From Lactuca virosa (lineage: Eukaryota; Streptophyta; Magnoliopsida; Asterales; Asteraceae), in NCBI GenBank assembly GCA_928212115.1, contig CAKMRJ010001112.1, positions 409,036,581 to 409,100,580 on the forward strand: a stretch of DNA of 64,000 nt, written 5' to 3'. Below are positions 44,717-57,515 of this stretch, in pieces (position 1 is the stretch's first letter; each line of letters begins with the position of its first letter). Position numbers and translations under genes: made by a program. Under the pieces are notes generated by a model. It saw nothing but the letters and a program-made list of their open reading frames with translations, was not told where the DNA came from and made no database searches.

Positions 44717-47700
44717 ATGGCGAACTTCAACATGAATACTATGACTTCTTTCTCTTATTTGCTAGGATCTTCAACTAAGATTCTTATGCTTATTCCAGAG
44801 TATTACGATCAATGCACAAATCGTATGGAGGATTACTTGAATGGACTCGATGAAGAGTTATGGAAGTGTATTACTGATGATGTTCATCCACCTCTATCTG
44901 TTCAAAACATTGGTACTTCTGCATCAACTCAAAGTGTTACTGAACAAACTGAAATGCTACAGAAGAATGAGAAAAGATGTATGAGAGAACTTCGTGGTGC
45001 TCTTCCTCTTGTTGTGTATAATTACGTTCGAACTTGCAAAACCTTAAAAGCAATCTGGAATACACTGAAGAAAAAGTATCAGGGTAGTAAGAAGACCAAA
45101 ATCAGTTAAATTAAGCAATGTCTGATTGAATTAAGTGAGTTCATGCAAAAATATGGAGAATCGATCGAATTGTACTATGATCATCTGAACGAGCTTATCT
45201 ACAAGTGCAACATGTATGGAATTACCAGGTCTGTTATGGAATACAACCTTACTTTCATTATGGGGCTTCGCAAGGAGTGGAGGAATGTGAGCTTGATGAT
45301 GAAGACGCAACAAACCATTGATTATTTGACTATCAATGATCTTTACAATATGCTAAAAGCTCATGAAACTGAAGTGAATGAAATAGCAAAAGAGTCAAAA
45401 ATTAATCTGTGTGGTCCATTAGCATTGGTTTCGAAGGTATCGGGAAGAGTATGTGAGATTGAAGCTACTGAGAAGGAAAGTTCTGAAGACGAAGGTCTTA
45501 TCGTCAACTTTGATGACGAAGTGGTGGCCTTTTACTCCAACAACAGAGTAAAGAAGTTATATGAGAAACCATTCAATTCTATGCCGAAAGTTGGTGAAAT
45601 GAAGGGAAGTAACACTGGGAAGGTTAGTGATGAGAAGATGTTTGAGAAGAAGGAGGTTAAAGTTGAAGATTCAAAACAAGAGAAAAAGCTAAAGGGAGAT
45701 TCGGGAGTTGATTGTCACTACTGTCATGGTGCAAATCACATGGCAAATGACTGTGTGCTGAAGAAGAAAGAAGAAAAGAAGCATAGGGTTAAGGATGAGG
45801 CTTACTATTCTGAAAGGCTGGAAGAAGTGAGGGCTAAATTGAAGGGACTATCATTGGTAACGAGAGGAGAAGATGAGGATGAGGGAAAATACCAAATTTG
45901 GTGTTCAGGCTCGGATGACGAAGAAATGAGAAATCCAAAACATGGAGCCATGTTTGCAAGGTATGAGGAGAATGAAGGAGAGAAAGTTACTGGTAGCTGC
46001 TTTTTTTAGACATCTAGAGACAATGCACCAATGACTTTGAAGGTACATTCTCTACTTCAGTCCTTTAACATTCCTTCAAGTGCTTATAATTCTGTGTTAA
46101 CTGAGTTTGGTGTTGTTGTTACTTATGTTAATAATCTAGTGATCTCTGCTAGCAATGAGGCTAAAAAATCTAGTACTCAGTTACTAGAAACCCAAAGGAT
46201 GTTGGAGGCGAAGAAGGCTAAGATAGACCCTCTAGAGTTGCAAATAACGAATATCATGATTGATAGAGATAGTTTGAATACAGATAATAGGATTTTATTA
46301 AAACAAAGGAATATTTACTGTAATTCTGCTAAAAGACTTTATTGTAAATTGACTGAATTGCATCACTCTAGTGACATAAGTAAAGAAGAACATAGGAAGG
46401 TTCTACCATTCTTATCTTTCGAAAGGAAAAAAGTAGATGCAACTACTTATGATTGTGAGATGACTATTTCTTACTTTGATAAAGTTATCGATAGTAGATA
46501 TCCCTATGGAATAATGAAAATTGATGAATATTTAGATGCTAATGATCTTGTTGATATAGTTAATAAGACTTTGATTGTAAATGAACAAATCAAGATTTTG
46601 AAAAAGACTGAGAATTCGACTTCTGACTCTCAAAACAATTTTGTTAATATCAAAGATGACAATATCAGTGAAATTGAAGCAGAGGAAGTTGTTGACTGTT
46701 CTCAGTTATCTGTCATTAATGTCAAATCATTAGCTAAAGGTAAAGAAAAATGTCATGATTCGAATATTAAAATTGACAAAGACCAACCCTCTACTTCTAA
46801 AGTTTTTGACCCTGACCATGTAGTTGTCGAAGATAGTCCGACTGACAGTGATGATGATGACGAGGTTTCGAAGGAAACAATAGATCCAAATGTTTCGAAA
46901 GAACAAAAATTGCTCGCATTGTTGAAGATCAGGTGTATGAAGAAACAATGAAATTTGATAAAATCATCAGAGAAAAAGGTTCTCATTATCTTGAACCTAA
47001 TTATGTGGTTTATCCAAACTTCATGTGAACTGATAATTTCATCTTTCCAAACCAAGTTTTTGTTACAAAGGGTAATGGAGACAATGTGAAACCAGAAATC
47101 AACAAACTGGTTGAAGAGGACAATAAGAAAGCTTTGAAGGATGGATTTTTCTCAAATCAAAGCACCGTTGAGAACAATCTTACCAAAAACTCATACACTT
47201 TTCAAAGACAAAAACCAAGTCGATCTTGGGTGGTTAAAACTGAAACGTCAAGGGTTGAAAAACAAACAAAAGTTAAAGTTTCTGAAAAACCAATTGAAAA
47301 AATTCTAAGTCAAAAAGAAAGAATTCAAAAGAATTCACAAGAAAATGGTATTTCAAAGAATAAAGCACGAAATAAGGCTTATTGGAATACTTATATGTCT
47401 AAAAAGAAAAAACACAATTTCTCGTCCAAAATGACTGAAAAGAAAAACTCTGAATCAGTTAAGACAACATCACAAAATCCATCTTTTGGTGAAAAGAAAT
47501 CAATGTCGAAACCTTCAAAATCACACGAAGATTTTTGTAAACACAAGGAACATGTTTTGAAACCAAATCCAAAGTCAAATGTTCAAACTTCTTATCATGA
47601 GAATTATATGAAAATTAAACAAAAGAGTTTTATTAAGAATTCTAACAATCCAAGGTTTTCACAAAATAATTTTCAGAGAAGTGATTTTCGATCAAACAAA

Positions 47701-48361
47701 CAAAAGACTTATCATCGTGTTCCTTATCAAAACTAGTTTTCAAATTCACAAACATTTTTTCCAAAAAATAATGTTGGTTATCAAAACAAATTTCAGAATC
47801 GTTATAATCCTCATGTTTCGAAAAGAAAGCCAACAAGACACTTTGATAAATTCAAAGTTGAAGGGAGAAGAAATGAATCTTTTAAGCCTGATCAACCTCA
47901 TTTTCAAAACCCACCTTCGAAACAAACCACAAAAGCTACATTTGTGAAAGGAAAAACAGATGTGCAAAATATCAATCATTGGTTGGAAGGGAAGGGAAAG
48001 AGTTTTCAATCTGGGAAATTCTCTCAAGAACAGATTAAGGATGCATATGAGAAGTATCTTAATGAATCCTCAAATGGAAGTTCTTCGTAAAAAGAATCAA
48101 ATCCTTCTATTCAAAAAATGGAGAGAAGTTTCGACACAAAAAGTCAGTGAGAAAGAACCTAAGAAGAATGAGGTGCACGTTGATGTTGACTTTAAATCTT
48201 CGAATGATTACATTTCGATACATTTAAATAATGATGTGGACTTAATTGATAGTGTCAAAACAAAAGTTCGAAAATGGATAATTGGATCTTCGATACATCA
48301 AGCTTTTTATTCTAATAATCTAGCACCCAAACAGCCTTGGGGACCTAAATTCTTTAAATGA
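44717..48361 (+). pseudogene. SIRE-B gag (very long, broken)
   Basis: The ATG at 44717 (MANFNMNTMTSF) is chosen because it follows a leader and begins the gag homologous to SIRE-A. The same frame runs to 46951 with in-frame TAA at 45107-45109 and TAG at 46007-46009. It contains the gag core (LKAIWNTLKKKYQG; FIMGLRKEW) and a CCHC knuckle, CHYCHGANHMANDC (about 45714-45755). A frameshift just before 46921 and others follow; the lysine- and asparagine-rich C-terminal part is open at 47086-47736 and 47960-48361. About 1200 codons in all, an unusually long gag, as in SIRE-A. Confidence 0.8.
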
Positions 48362-48370
48362 TTCTAGGTT

Positions 48371-48604
48371 TTGTGTGGCGAGCAATACGATGACAAATGG
48401 TATATTAACAGTGGTTGCTCTCGTCACATGCCTGGGAAAAAGGAAAACCTAAGAGATTTTCGAAGTCTGGACAATGCTGGTGTTGTGAAATTTGGAAATA
48501 ACAACAAATGTCAAGTCAAAGGTTATGGGAAAGTGACCAATGGGAAGTTTACAGTCAACAGAGATGCATATGTCGAAGGTCTTCAACACAATTTGAATAT
48601 TTGA
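48371..48604 (+). pseudogene. SIRE-B protease with altered active site
   Basis: CGEQYDDKWYINSGCSRHMP corresponds to EWYIDSGCSRHM in SIRE-A, but the catalytic Asp codon is AAC (Asn). This single change should abolish aspartic protease activity. The frame is the same as the gag tail, separated from it by TGA and TAG. A small insertion and TGA near 48602 end it. Confidence 0.85.
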
Positions 48605-50088
48605 TCAGTGTTTCACAACTTATAGTGGGCATTGCCAATCAAGTTGTATTTAATGAAGAAGGAAGTGTCATCTCCAATATCGAAACAAAAGAAGTTCTTC
48701 TTAAATCAAAACGAAAAGGAGATATGTTTACACTTGACATCAAACCCATTGTTGGTGATCCTTCTGTTTGTTTACTTTCGAAGGCTCCCTCTGATATAAG
48801 CTGGCTGTGGCATCGACGATTGTCACATTTGAATTTTAAAAATTTGAACAAATTGGTGTTAAAAGATTTTGTGTGAGGTTTGCCTGTATTAAAATTTGAT
48901 AATGATACTCTATGTGCAGCTTGCGAATAAGGAAAACAACATCGGCAAGGTCATCCGATTGTGATTGATTCCAAGATCGTCGAACCTTTGGAACTTCTTC
49001 ACATAGACCTTTGTGGTCCTTCGACAGTTGAAACACTCAACAAGAAGAGGTACATTTTGGTTATTGTTGATGATTTTTCTAGGTTTACTTGGGTATATTT
49101 TCTTCGTTTGAAATCAGAAACAGCTCAAGTGATGATCGATTTTATCAAACACATCGAATTAAGTTTGAAGAAAAAGTTTTGTAAAATCAAGAGTGACAAT
49201 GGCTCTGAGTTCAAGAACAAAGTTCTAGATTCGTTCTTGGATGATAAAGGTATTTCGCACAACTTTTCATCTCCTTACACACCTAAACAAAACGGTGTTG
49301 TCGAAAGGAGAAATCGTTCACTCTGCGAAGCAGCACGAACGATGTTGACTTACGCGAATCTTCCACAATATCTCTGGGCTGAAGCTGTTTCAACCGCTTG
49401 CTTTACTCAAAATCGGTCTTTTATTCATAGAAGATTTGATATCACCCCTTATGAAATCATTAACAACAGGAAACAAAATGTAAAATTTTTCCATGTTTTT
49501 GGTTGTAGGTGCTTCATTATGAATCTTAAGGATAATCTTTCGAAATTTCAAACTAAAGCTGATGAAGGAATATTCTTAGGATATTCTCATAATTCTGTGG
49601 CATACAGGGTGCTCAATAAGCGATCAAGGAAGATAGAAGAAACATTTAATCTCACATTCGATGATCACAATGTCAAAAGTGTTGAAAAATGTTTTGATCA
49701 ACAACCAATCATTAATGAATCAAATTCTGAATCTGAAAGTGTTAAATCATTCGATTTTGATTATGATTTAATTTTTGGTACTCCTGATAGGGCTATTGAT
49801 GCTAAAATCCATGCTGAGGATAATCGAATTCCTGAAGCATCGAAACATTCCGAAGATTCGACTGTAATACAACAAATTGTTGATTTCCACTCGACAACAA
49901 ATTCTCCGGTCTATAACGAAAGTCTGCCAGTTTTAAAAACTGATCAAGTGGATGGGGAGCACTTGACATCGATTACTCATGTTGAGGGGGAGCATACTTT
50001 CGAGGGGGAGAATGGGAGAATGAATGCTGGTGATGAGGGGAGCATAAAGAAGATGATTTTGTCGACGGGGAGCAAAATGATAAACTAA
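48605..50088 (+). pseudogene. SIRE-B integrase and linker
   Basis: HHCC region: WLWHRRLSHLNFKNL; the CAACE part follows a TGA near 48876, and a TAA at about 48928 breaks CAACE-GKQ. The core is well kept in 48961-50088: HIDLCGPS, IKSDNGSEF, NGVVERRNRS (D, D, E all present). Tail: ITPYEIINNRKQN, FGCRCFIMN, ADEGIFLGYS. The linker (49950-50070) has five purine-run repeats encoding Gly-Glu-rich peptides, paralleling SIRE-A. Confidence 0.87.
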
Positions 50089-50126
50089 CGAATATTTTAA
50101 ATAATCAATACGAAATTTTTCATGAT

Positions 50127-51213
50127 TTGACTAATAATGTGTCAATTGCAGGATCAGAGAATGATGAAACATTCGAAGATGCACCTTTGGACTTTGATCC
50201 AACATATCCTCCAATGGATAGATGGACTCGAAATCATCCATATGAACAAATTCTTGGTGATCCACAAGCTGGAGTATTGATGAGAGCTCAAATTCATGCA
50301 AAGAATGAGGTACTCAATACTCATTAGGAATTTTGCATGTTCAATGTTTTTATTTCGAAAATTGAACCAAAAACAGTCAAAGATTGCAATGGAAGATCCT
50401 GATTGGATTGTTTCTATGCAATTTGAATTGGATGAATTTAAACGAAATAAAGGTTGGCGTCTAGTTCCTAAACCAAAAGACGTGTCAGTGATAGGATTAA
50501 AATGGATTTTTAAAAATATAACAGATAAAGAGGGTAATGTTGTTAAGGGTTATTCGCAACAAGAAGGTGTAGACTATGAAGAAACCTTCGCCCCTGTCGC
50601 AAGACTCGAGGCAGTTCGAATATTTTTGGCCTATGCAGCACACAAGGATTTTGATGTCTGCCAGATGGATGTCAAGTGTGTGTTTCTCAACGGTGAACTC
50701 GAAGAGACGGTGTATGTTGAACAACCTCCAGGTTTTGTTAACGAAAAATTTCCTGATCATTGTTATATCTTAGACAAAGTTGTTTATGGGTTAAAACAAG
50801 CACCAAGATCCTGGTATGCAACTCATACCAATTTTTTAAAGCAATCGAAATTTAAACAAGGATCAGTTGATCCCACTCTCTTTCGAAAGAAAGTTGGGGA
50901 TCATCTTATGCTTGTTCAAATTTATGTCGATGATATTATTTTTGGATCTACTGACCCTACTTTGCCAAGAGAATTTGAAATTTTGATGAAAAGCCAGTTT
51001 GAGATAAGTATGGTGGGGAAGATAAACAATTTTCTAGGATTAAACATTCGTCAAAGCAGAGAAGGCATATTTATCAATCAAGAAAAGTATACACGAAATC
51101 TGCTAGAAAAATTCGGAATGATGAATAGCTCGAAGCTGAGAGTACCAATGGCTGTTGGAACGAGGCTAAATCCATCATTGGATCAACCAGCTGTTGATCT
51201 CACATTGTATTGA
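50127..51213 (+). pseudogene. SIRE-B reverse transcriptase with an 8-residue in-frame deletion
   Basis: N-terminal frame 50127-50327, then a TAG and frame change into 50296-51213. RT blocks present: ISMQFELDEFKRNKGWRLVP-like start, KGYSQQEGVDYEETFAP, QMDVKCVFLNGELEETVYVE, YGLKQAPRSWY, YVDDIIFGS. Compared with SIRE-A, the residues between DKEGNV and KGY (including the conserved KARLV) are missing, an in-frame loss of 24 bp. It ends in TGA at 51211-51213. Confidence 0.87.
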
Positions 51214-51897
51214 AGCATGATAGATTCGTTACTTTATTACCTCACGGTAAGTCGACCTGATATTATGTTTTCCGTATGCAATTGAGCTAGGTACCAATCA
51301 AATCCTAGATAACCTCATCTAACTGCAGTCAAGAATATATTTCTCTATCTCAAAGGAACAACTTCGTTAGGATTGTAGTATCCTTCGAAGACATGCTTCT
51401 TCATACAAGCATTCTCAGATGCTGACTTAGGAGGTTGCAATCTTGATCGAAAGAGCACAAGTGGCAGATGTCAACTATTGGATGGGAAGTTAGTAAGCTG
51501 GCAATCGAAAAAACAAACATGTGTGTCGATTTCCACAACAGAAGCAGAATATGTTGCTGTTGCAGCTTGCACTTTACAAATCATATGGATACAAAGTCAA
51601 CTGCGTGATTATGCAATCAACATAAAGAAAATTTCGTTGTATTGTGACTCACAAAGTGCCTTTCGCATCTGCCATAACCCTACGCAACATTCTAAAACCA
51701 AACACATTGCTCTTCGTTACCATTTTATAAAATATCATGTTGAAGATGGAAACATAGAAATTCATTTTGTAAACACCACTGATCAGCTTACTCATATCTT
51801 TACAAAACCTTTGGATGAAAAATCATTTGTAAGAATTCTAAATGGCTTAGGAATGATGACTGCGAATTCTGTTCCTGGACAATTTTCGTTAGAATGA
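51214..51897 (+). pseudogene. SIRE-B RNase H
   Basis: The first third has stops (about 51286, 51310, 51379). From 51478 the frame is open: SWQSKKQTCVSISTTEAEYV, YCDSQSAFRICH, HIALRYHFIKYHVEDG and HIFTKPLDEKSF, ending in TGA at 51895-51897. Homologous to 17664-18326 of SIRE-A. Confidence 0.85.
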
Positions 51898-53190
51898 GAA
51901 GCCAAAAGTGTCGAAAAGATGTCGATTCAGCGCTTACTGTTCATAGTCAACGCTTCGACATGCTTCGTTTTTGACATCATGCTCAATGGGTTGACAAAAA
52001 TCTTCGTTACTTTTGCTATATTTTTAAAATTTTCGTTAGTCAGATACAATTTTTTCGTTATCAAAAATCAAAAACTATCAAAAAGATTTTCATTTTTTTA
52101 TATTTTGTTTTCAAAAATCAAAAACAACAAAAAGATTTTCATTTTTGTCTTTATCTTTCAAATATCAAAAATACCAATAAGATTTTTCGTTATTTTTGTT
52201 ATTTTCATTCAAAAAATCAAAAAAAATAATAAAATAATAATAATAATAATAATCCAAAAATCTTTTTTTTGTTTTGTTTTTGTTCCTCTTTTCGTGTGTA
52301 GGTATTAGCGAAGATTTTTGGTGGTTCATGCTTGCTGCTTAAGGGAAAGGTATATTTTCGAAACTATGTCCTAGTTAGGATGTCCCTAGAAGCATACTGC
52401 AGCATGTCGACCCAAGCCTCCATGACTCAATGGGTTTCGAAGCCTTAATGAATCTCTCATTCTGAGGATTCTTCCCAACTAGGCTATATTCCCATTATTC
52501 ACTGAGCTACCATACTCTACTCATTTGAGTTTAGAGTTTTCTGCTTGGTCCATAAATAGCAGTGGTACTTTTGTATCTTTAAACCAATCTTTTTCATCGT
52601 AAAGTTCTTTCACGATCACACACAATGACATATGTCCAAAAGATTTCTGGTATAAACCAATCAGGATCTAGACATATCAAAAGTCTGTGTTTATGAGACC
52701 GTGATGGAAGTGAAACCCAAACTTTCGAAACATAAGGAATTGACGGGGAACTTTGTTCCAGATATTAACGAAACTTTTGTTTCAGTACCCATTTTTGATA
52801 CTCAAAATTATATTCTTTCTTTTGTAGTGATCTTGATCAAATGTTCGAAACCCACGACATTTGTTACCCAACAGGGTTCAGGAATAATTTTGGTTTGAAG
52901 AATATGATTTCTGTATGAGTGTCATTCTCAACCTTCGTTACTTAATAAATTTTCCAAAGCCTACTTGTCACTGACTACACTGGTCAAACAGGTAATTTCG
53001 TTTACAACTTGTCACTCTTATGTTTAGATGTGCTTTGTAATGAAATTTTAAACCACCTTTGAAACTTGATAAAAGAAGCCCTTCGATACTTTTCTACAAG
53101 TATTTGATTGTACTTTACGGCTACGGGTACAACTTTCAAGGAACACGTGGCAAGTCTATTAATGCTAACCGTTTGGGATTCAAATTGTGG
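51898..53190 (+). promoter_or_regulatory. SIRE-B noncoding spacer between pol and ORF3
   Basis: 1.3 kb without a credible ORF. It has an A/T-rich repeat of about three units (52045-52260) with CAAAAATCAAAAAC-type words, comparable to 18665-18800 in SIRE-A. It keeps blocks colinear with SIRE-A at 52383-52420, 52505-52546, 52556-52571, 52684-52696, 52737-52750 and 53071-53120. Confidence 0.7.
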
Positions 53191-53194
53191 TTAC

Positions 53195-53204
53195 ATATAA
53201 AAGG
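53195..53204 (+). promoter_or_regulatory. TATA box upstream of SIRE-B ORF3
   Basis: ATATAAAAGG, 110 bp before the ORF3 ATG at 53306, followed by a pyrimidine-rich leader (TTTCTCTGTTTCTTC). The position matches that in SIRE-A. Confidence 0.55.
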
Positions 53205-53305
53205 AGATTTGGGGATTCATTCCAATTTTATGCTCACAATTTATTCTCAAAAGATTTGTGCTATCATTTTCTCTGTTTCTTCAAGTTCTTTTCCAAACCC
53301 TAATC

Positions 53306-56300
53306 ATGGATGCTCATCAATCGCAAACCATAGACGATGTCTCGTCTCAGCCACTAATGAAGATTCAAAGCACAAATTACCAAGTTCAAGGTGATGAAAG
53401 TGTTTATCTAGAGGCATTATAGATGCTCGTTGTGGCTCTCAAGAGTTCGGTGTTGTCTACTGCTATGTTCAACTCTTTTGCTGTTCCAATGTCTTGGCTA
53501 TCTTTGGCAGGTTCTACTGCAACTTACAGCAAAACCATGATGGTTGTTACTTTTCAATTGACGAATGACAAGAAGTTCAGACTATCAAAGAAGTTGTTCG
53601 CCCAAATCTTGAAGATCCCTAATTGTGAACCGTTTTACAAAGTCTTGAATGAACAAGTAATTCACATGTTCAATGAGATGGGTTATCAACCTACTCTCAC
53701 CAAGATCAGCGAGTTCAAGAAATCAGGGTTGCCATGAATTTGGAACTTTCTATTTGGAATTTATCTTCGATGCTTAACAGGTCGAAGTGTGGGGTCAGAT
53801 AAAGGAAGATTAGAAGTGTATGCTATGGTGGCTGGCATTTACTATGATCTACAGGTGGATTATGCGACACAACTTTGGAATGAATTTCTCAAAAGTATTG
53901 AAAATACGAATGCTGTTGATGGGGTCTTGTGTGCTCGATACTGGAGTCGTATTCTTCAGTTCGTCTATGACAAAGAGGGTATTCAAGTCCATGAAAACGA
54001 AGAAACTGCTAGTTTTGCTTTATATCAGTTTCCTAAAACTGTTGAATATGATGCTGAAATTTTTCCAAATATTGCTAGAATTCCAGATGCAATGCTTCGA
54101 AAAGTTGATCCTATGAATCTTGTGTTGGTGAATTATTTGACTACGATTAATCCTGATGTTGTAACTGGGGTGGTATTCACAAAGACAACTGAAGGTCCTT
54201 CGAATAAGAGATGAGGTTCAAAGAAGGAAGCTCAGCCAAGCCCTTCGATAGTTGTTCCAGTTGAAAAAGAAGTTAAATCTCCAAAGAAGGTCACAGTTAA
54301 AGTAAAAGCTTCGAAGAAAAGCTCAAAGTCTGTTGTTCTTGAAAATGTTGATCCTTCGAAGGATGTGGTACCTTCAAAGACTGGTGTTCTCAAACGACTC
54401 AGGAAAATGTCTCATAAACCTCGTCATTCTCCTGAAAGAAGGTCTGGAAGTTTTGCACCTTCATTTGTTAGAAAGCCACAGATTGGTCGAAAGGGTGTTC
54501 TCATTCGTGAAATACCCGTTCCTGTTTCTCCACAAACAAAGAAAAGGAGAGCAGAATATATGGCGAATAAGATTTCAAAGAAACAAAGGGAGCAAAGGAA
54601 ACTCGTGTTGCAAGAATATTCAAATGACGAAGAAGTGGTTCCTGAAACACAACTTACAGATACAATAATGGGCCATTCTTCATCTGTGAGGGATTCTCCA
54701 GGTAAGTCGACTTTCGAGGAGACTAGAAATCTTGATGGCTCTGTGAAAACTTCTATAGTGGACACAACCATCAATCACGGTCAACCAAAGAGTTCGACTC
54801 CTAAGCAGACAATGGTCATACCACCCGAGGTTTCGCATACTGAATCATTTCATGAGGAGGTTCGAATCTCAGGCATCACTACAAACGTATCTGATACGGG
54901 TGCAAATGTCAATAAGGGTGATGGAGTTTTGACACATGAAGCCCAAGGTCACCCTTCTCTTTTCGTGTCATCTACTTTCGAAACCTCAAATATTGATACT
55001 TCAGTTTCGTTACCACCATCTCTTGTTCCCAATACATCTTATATTCCTTCTTCTACTCATTCTCCTATTTTCGATACAATTATCAAACAACCTATTACTT
55101 CCTTATTCCCATCACAATCTACTGAAGAATCCAGAACAGTTCTTGATGATGAAACTGATGACGGCGGGTTTGTTGGTTCCTTTGCTGACATTGAATTTGA
55201 TCCTAAAGAGGAGAATATTCCCGACAACATGCTCATGTCCGGGAAGCAGTTCAAGATTTTAAATCGCAAGCTCAATTCTATACTACAATTTCAAGCTGAT
55301 GCATGGGGAAACCATTCAGTTTCGGGTATTGAAAAGGATGTTATGTTGAAAGCCCAAGAGCTTCGTCTTCTCAACTAGATTGATCAGTCTGACAAAAACA
55401 ACAAATTACGGGTCAAGGCTCAATTTGAGACATTCATTGATGAACTGAAGGATTTGAAAACATTTGCCAAACAACGACCTATTTTGTTTGTTCAGGATGT
55501 CAAAACTGTTCGAGAAGATGTCAATCGAAAGCTTGAAGAGTTAAGATCAGACATGGAAAAGGAATTACAGGAAGTAACAAATAGCTACTCTTCAATTCTC
55601 GAAAAGGTGGATATTATTACTGGGGCTGTAACTAATATAACTCAATCTTACAGTTTTATGCTTTCGAAGATGGATGCACACGCTGAGTTGGAAACGAAAC
55701 ATTTTGGAAATATTGATGCATTGCTGGGTGAATTGAAGACCATGGTTTCGAATTCACGTTATTCTTCTCTATTCACTCCTGAGTTTTTAACTCAGAAGTT
55801 TCGTCTACTTGAGTCAACAATTCATTCTGAATTGGCTCCGCTTTCGAAACTGTTGAACTTACTTCCAACGGATGCCCCACCTGTTGTTACAGGGGTGCAA
55901 GGGGGAGAAAGAAAGGTGGTTGAAGTAAGTAAAGGCGAAGGAGCTTCTGGGAATTTAAGTGGAGATGTTAGTGGTGATGCGAAAATTGTGGGGAAAATCC
56001 TGACAACTCAAATTCCTACAACTCTGCCTATGAAGACTAGTTCAATAATTTCGACAATAACAACAACAACAAGACCATAGGAAAAAGGGACTCTTATTGG
56101 TGGTTCAAGTTCCTCTTCGAATCCCACACCCACTGAAGCAGGGAAAGGAAAAACAGTTGTTGTTGAAAAGTCGAAGGAAGAAAGAAAAGCAGAGATTGAA
56201 GCTGAAATGGAAAAAACAACGACATATTCAAAGTATTCTCAGACTTCGTCAGAATGATCCTCCAACTCTGAACAAAGGTGATCCTAGAAAACTACATAGC

Positions 56301-56968
56301 TATGAGAATATTGAAGCTATGGTAGTTCATGGAGAAATTCATGACTTTGAGAAGAAACCAAAGAAGAGTTATGCAACTCATAACTCAGATATGAATCAGC
56401 TTGATTTTCCTATCAACAAGATGATGTATCTTACTTCGCACTATCAGATTGTTGACAAGTTTGATGACAAGGAAGAGTTAAAGAAGCTAAAGTTTCGATT
56501 TCATGCATTACTTAGGAAAGAAGAAGAAGAAGTGTGGTCACTCATCAAGATAGTTCGAGTTTTGAATATATCTAAAGATGTTTTATTCTTCAAAACTTTC
56601 GATATCATGTGATCAGGGAAAACAATACCAAATTCACCTTTACTGTTGCTGACTTTCCTCTTATGAATCTAAATGACTTGATCACAGTTGCGAAGATTCT
56701 TAAGGTCAACAATGAAACGATACTTCAGAGTACAAGCAAAGAATATTATTTGATGGGTCTTGCTCATATAAAGGTTTTCATAGACAATTATTTCAATTGT
56801 TTAGCCTTGACAGACATTGAATTAGCTTTGACAATGAGCAAAGAGATAACTCTTCCTCAATCAATTTTGAAGAGTAAAGTTGATTTGCAGCCTTATAATG
56901 ATGGAGAGATTTGTCTAAAGCCTCTTGGAATAGTTTTTGTTGGAAGAAGCAAGAAGGGAAGAAAATGA
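53306..56968 (+). pseudogene. SIRE-B third ORF (envelope-like), broken
   Basis: The ATG at 53306 (MDAHQSQTIDDVSS) opens the homologue of SIRE-A ORF3. Stops occur near 53420, 53735, 54212, 55376 and 56078, plus frame changes around 56080-56620. Order: N-terminal globular domain (LFAQILKIPNCEPFYKVLNE, YDLQVDYATQLWNEFLKSI), basic Lys/Ser-rich region (54230-54600), Ser/Thr/Pro-rich linker with NVSDTGA (54885-54905), helical or coiled-coil part (55450-55780), and a C-terminal globular domain (56370-56968). I see no clear signal peptide or membrane helix, so the envelope label is only the family name. Confidence 0.75.
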
Positions 56969-57166
56969 AGTATTTATTTCAAGCCTGTGATGTCGAAAGA
57001 TATAGTACATCTCATTATATGAACCTGATGGTTCGTATGAATAACTGTAAGAAGAACAATGACAAAGATAAGGCTGAGTTGTAGATGGTGATGAATTGGT
57101 ATGCAGCGATTAGAAGTTCGATGCATCAAGCAATCCAAATGTTAATGACTTAGGTTCTACACTTCT

Positions 57167-57181
57167 CACAAAGGGGGAGAA
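57167..57181 (+). other. Polypurine tract of SIRE-B
   Basis: CACAAAGGGGGAGAA ends at the 3' LTR start. Nearly the same core (AAAGGGGGAGA) as in SIRE-A. Confidence 0.85.
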
Positions 57182-57510
57182 TGTTGGGGTTCAAAGGTTG
57201 TGAGATGTCGAAATTATCTTTGTTACTTGTAATATCGAAATTTTGGATTGTATGTTTATTTTAAGGACTACTTTTGTAATGAAGCTTAGATGTTGAAGTC
57301 CTTATATTTTTTGTGCTCTCAGTTTTCCCTACAAATATGGGAAGGATACTTTAGAGGTTAAGAACTTTTGTGATTGTAATCATTTCTCTTTCCCTCTTGT
57401 ATTCAACTGATCAAGCAATATAACGTGCCAAACAAATTATATTTAGATCTTGTGTTCTAAATCATTTCGTACTCTGATTTGTTTGATTACTCGACTCAAT
57501 TGGATCTACA
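57182..57510 (+). repeat. 3' LTR of SIRE-B
   Basis: 329 bp, starting TGTTGGGGTTCAAAGG and ending TTGGATCTACA, followed by the CCTAG duplication. About 5% different from the 5' LTR by eye. Confidence 0.92.
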
Positions 57511-57515
57511 CCTAG

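Larger units (their letters stand above)
44143..57510 (+). mobile_element. SIRE-B: Sirevirus-like Ty1/copia element with envelope-like ORF
   Basis: 329-bp LTRs at both ends (44143-44471 and 57182-57510), PBS, gag, pol in copia order, noncoding spacer, third ORF, PPT, and perfect duplications CCTAG (44138-44142, 57511-57515). The layout matches SIRE-A, but nucleotide and protein sequences are clearly diverged, so it is a separate family. LTR comparison gives about 16 substitutions and 2 single-base indels, so it is older than SIRE-A. Because it sits inside copia-2, copia-2 is older still. Confidence 0.93.
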
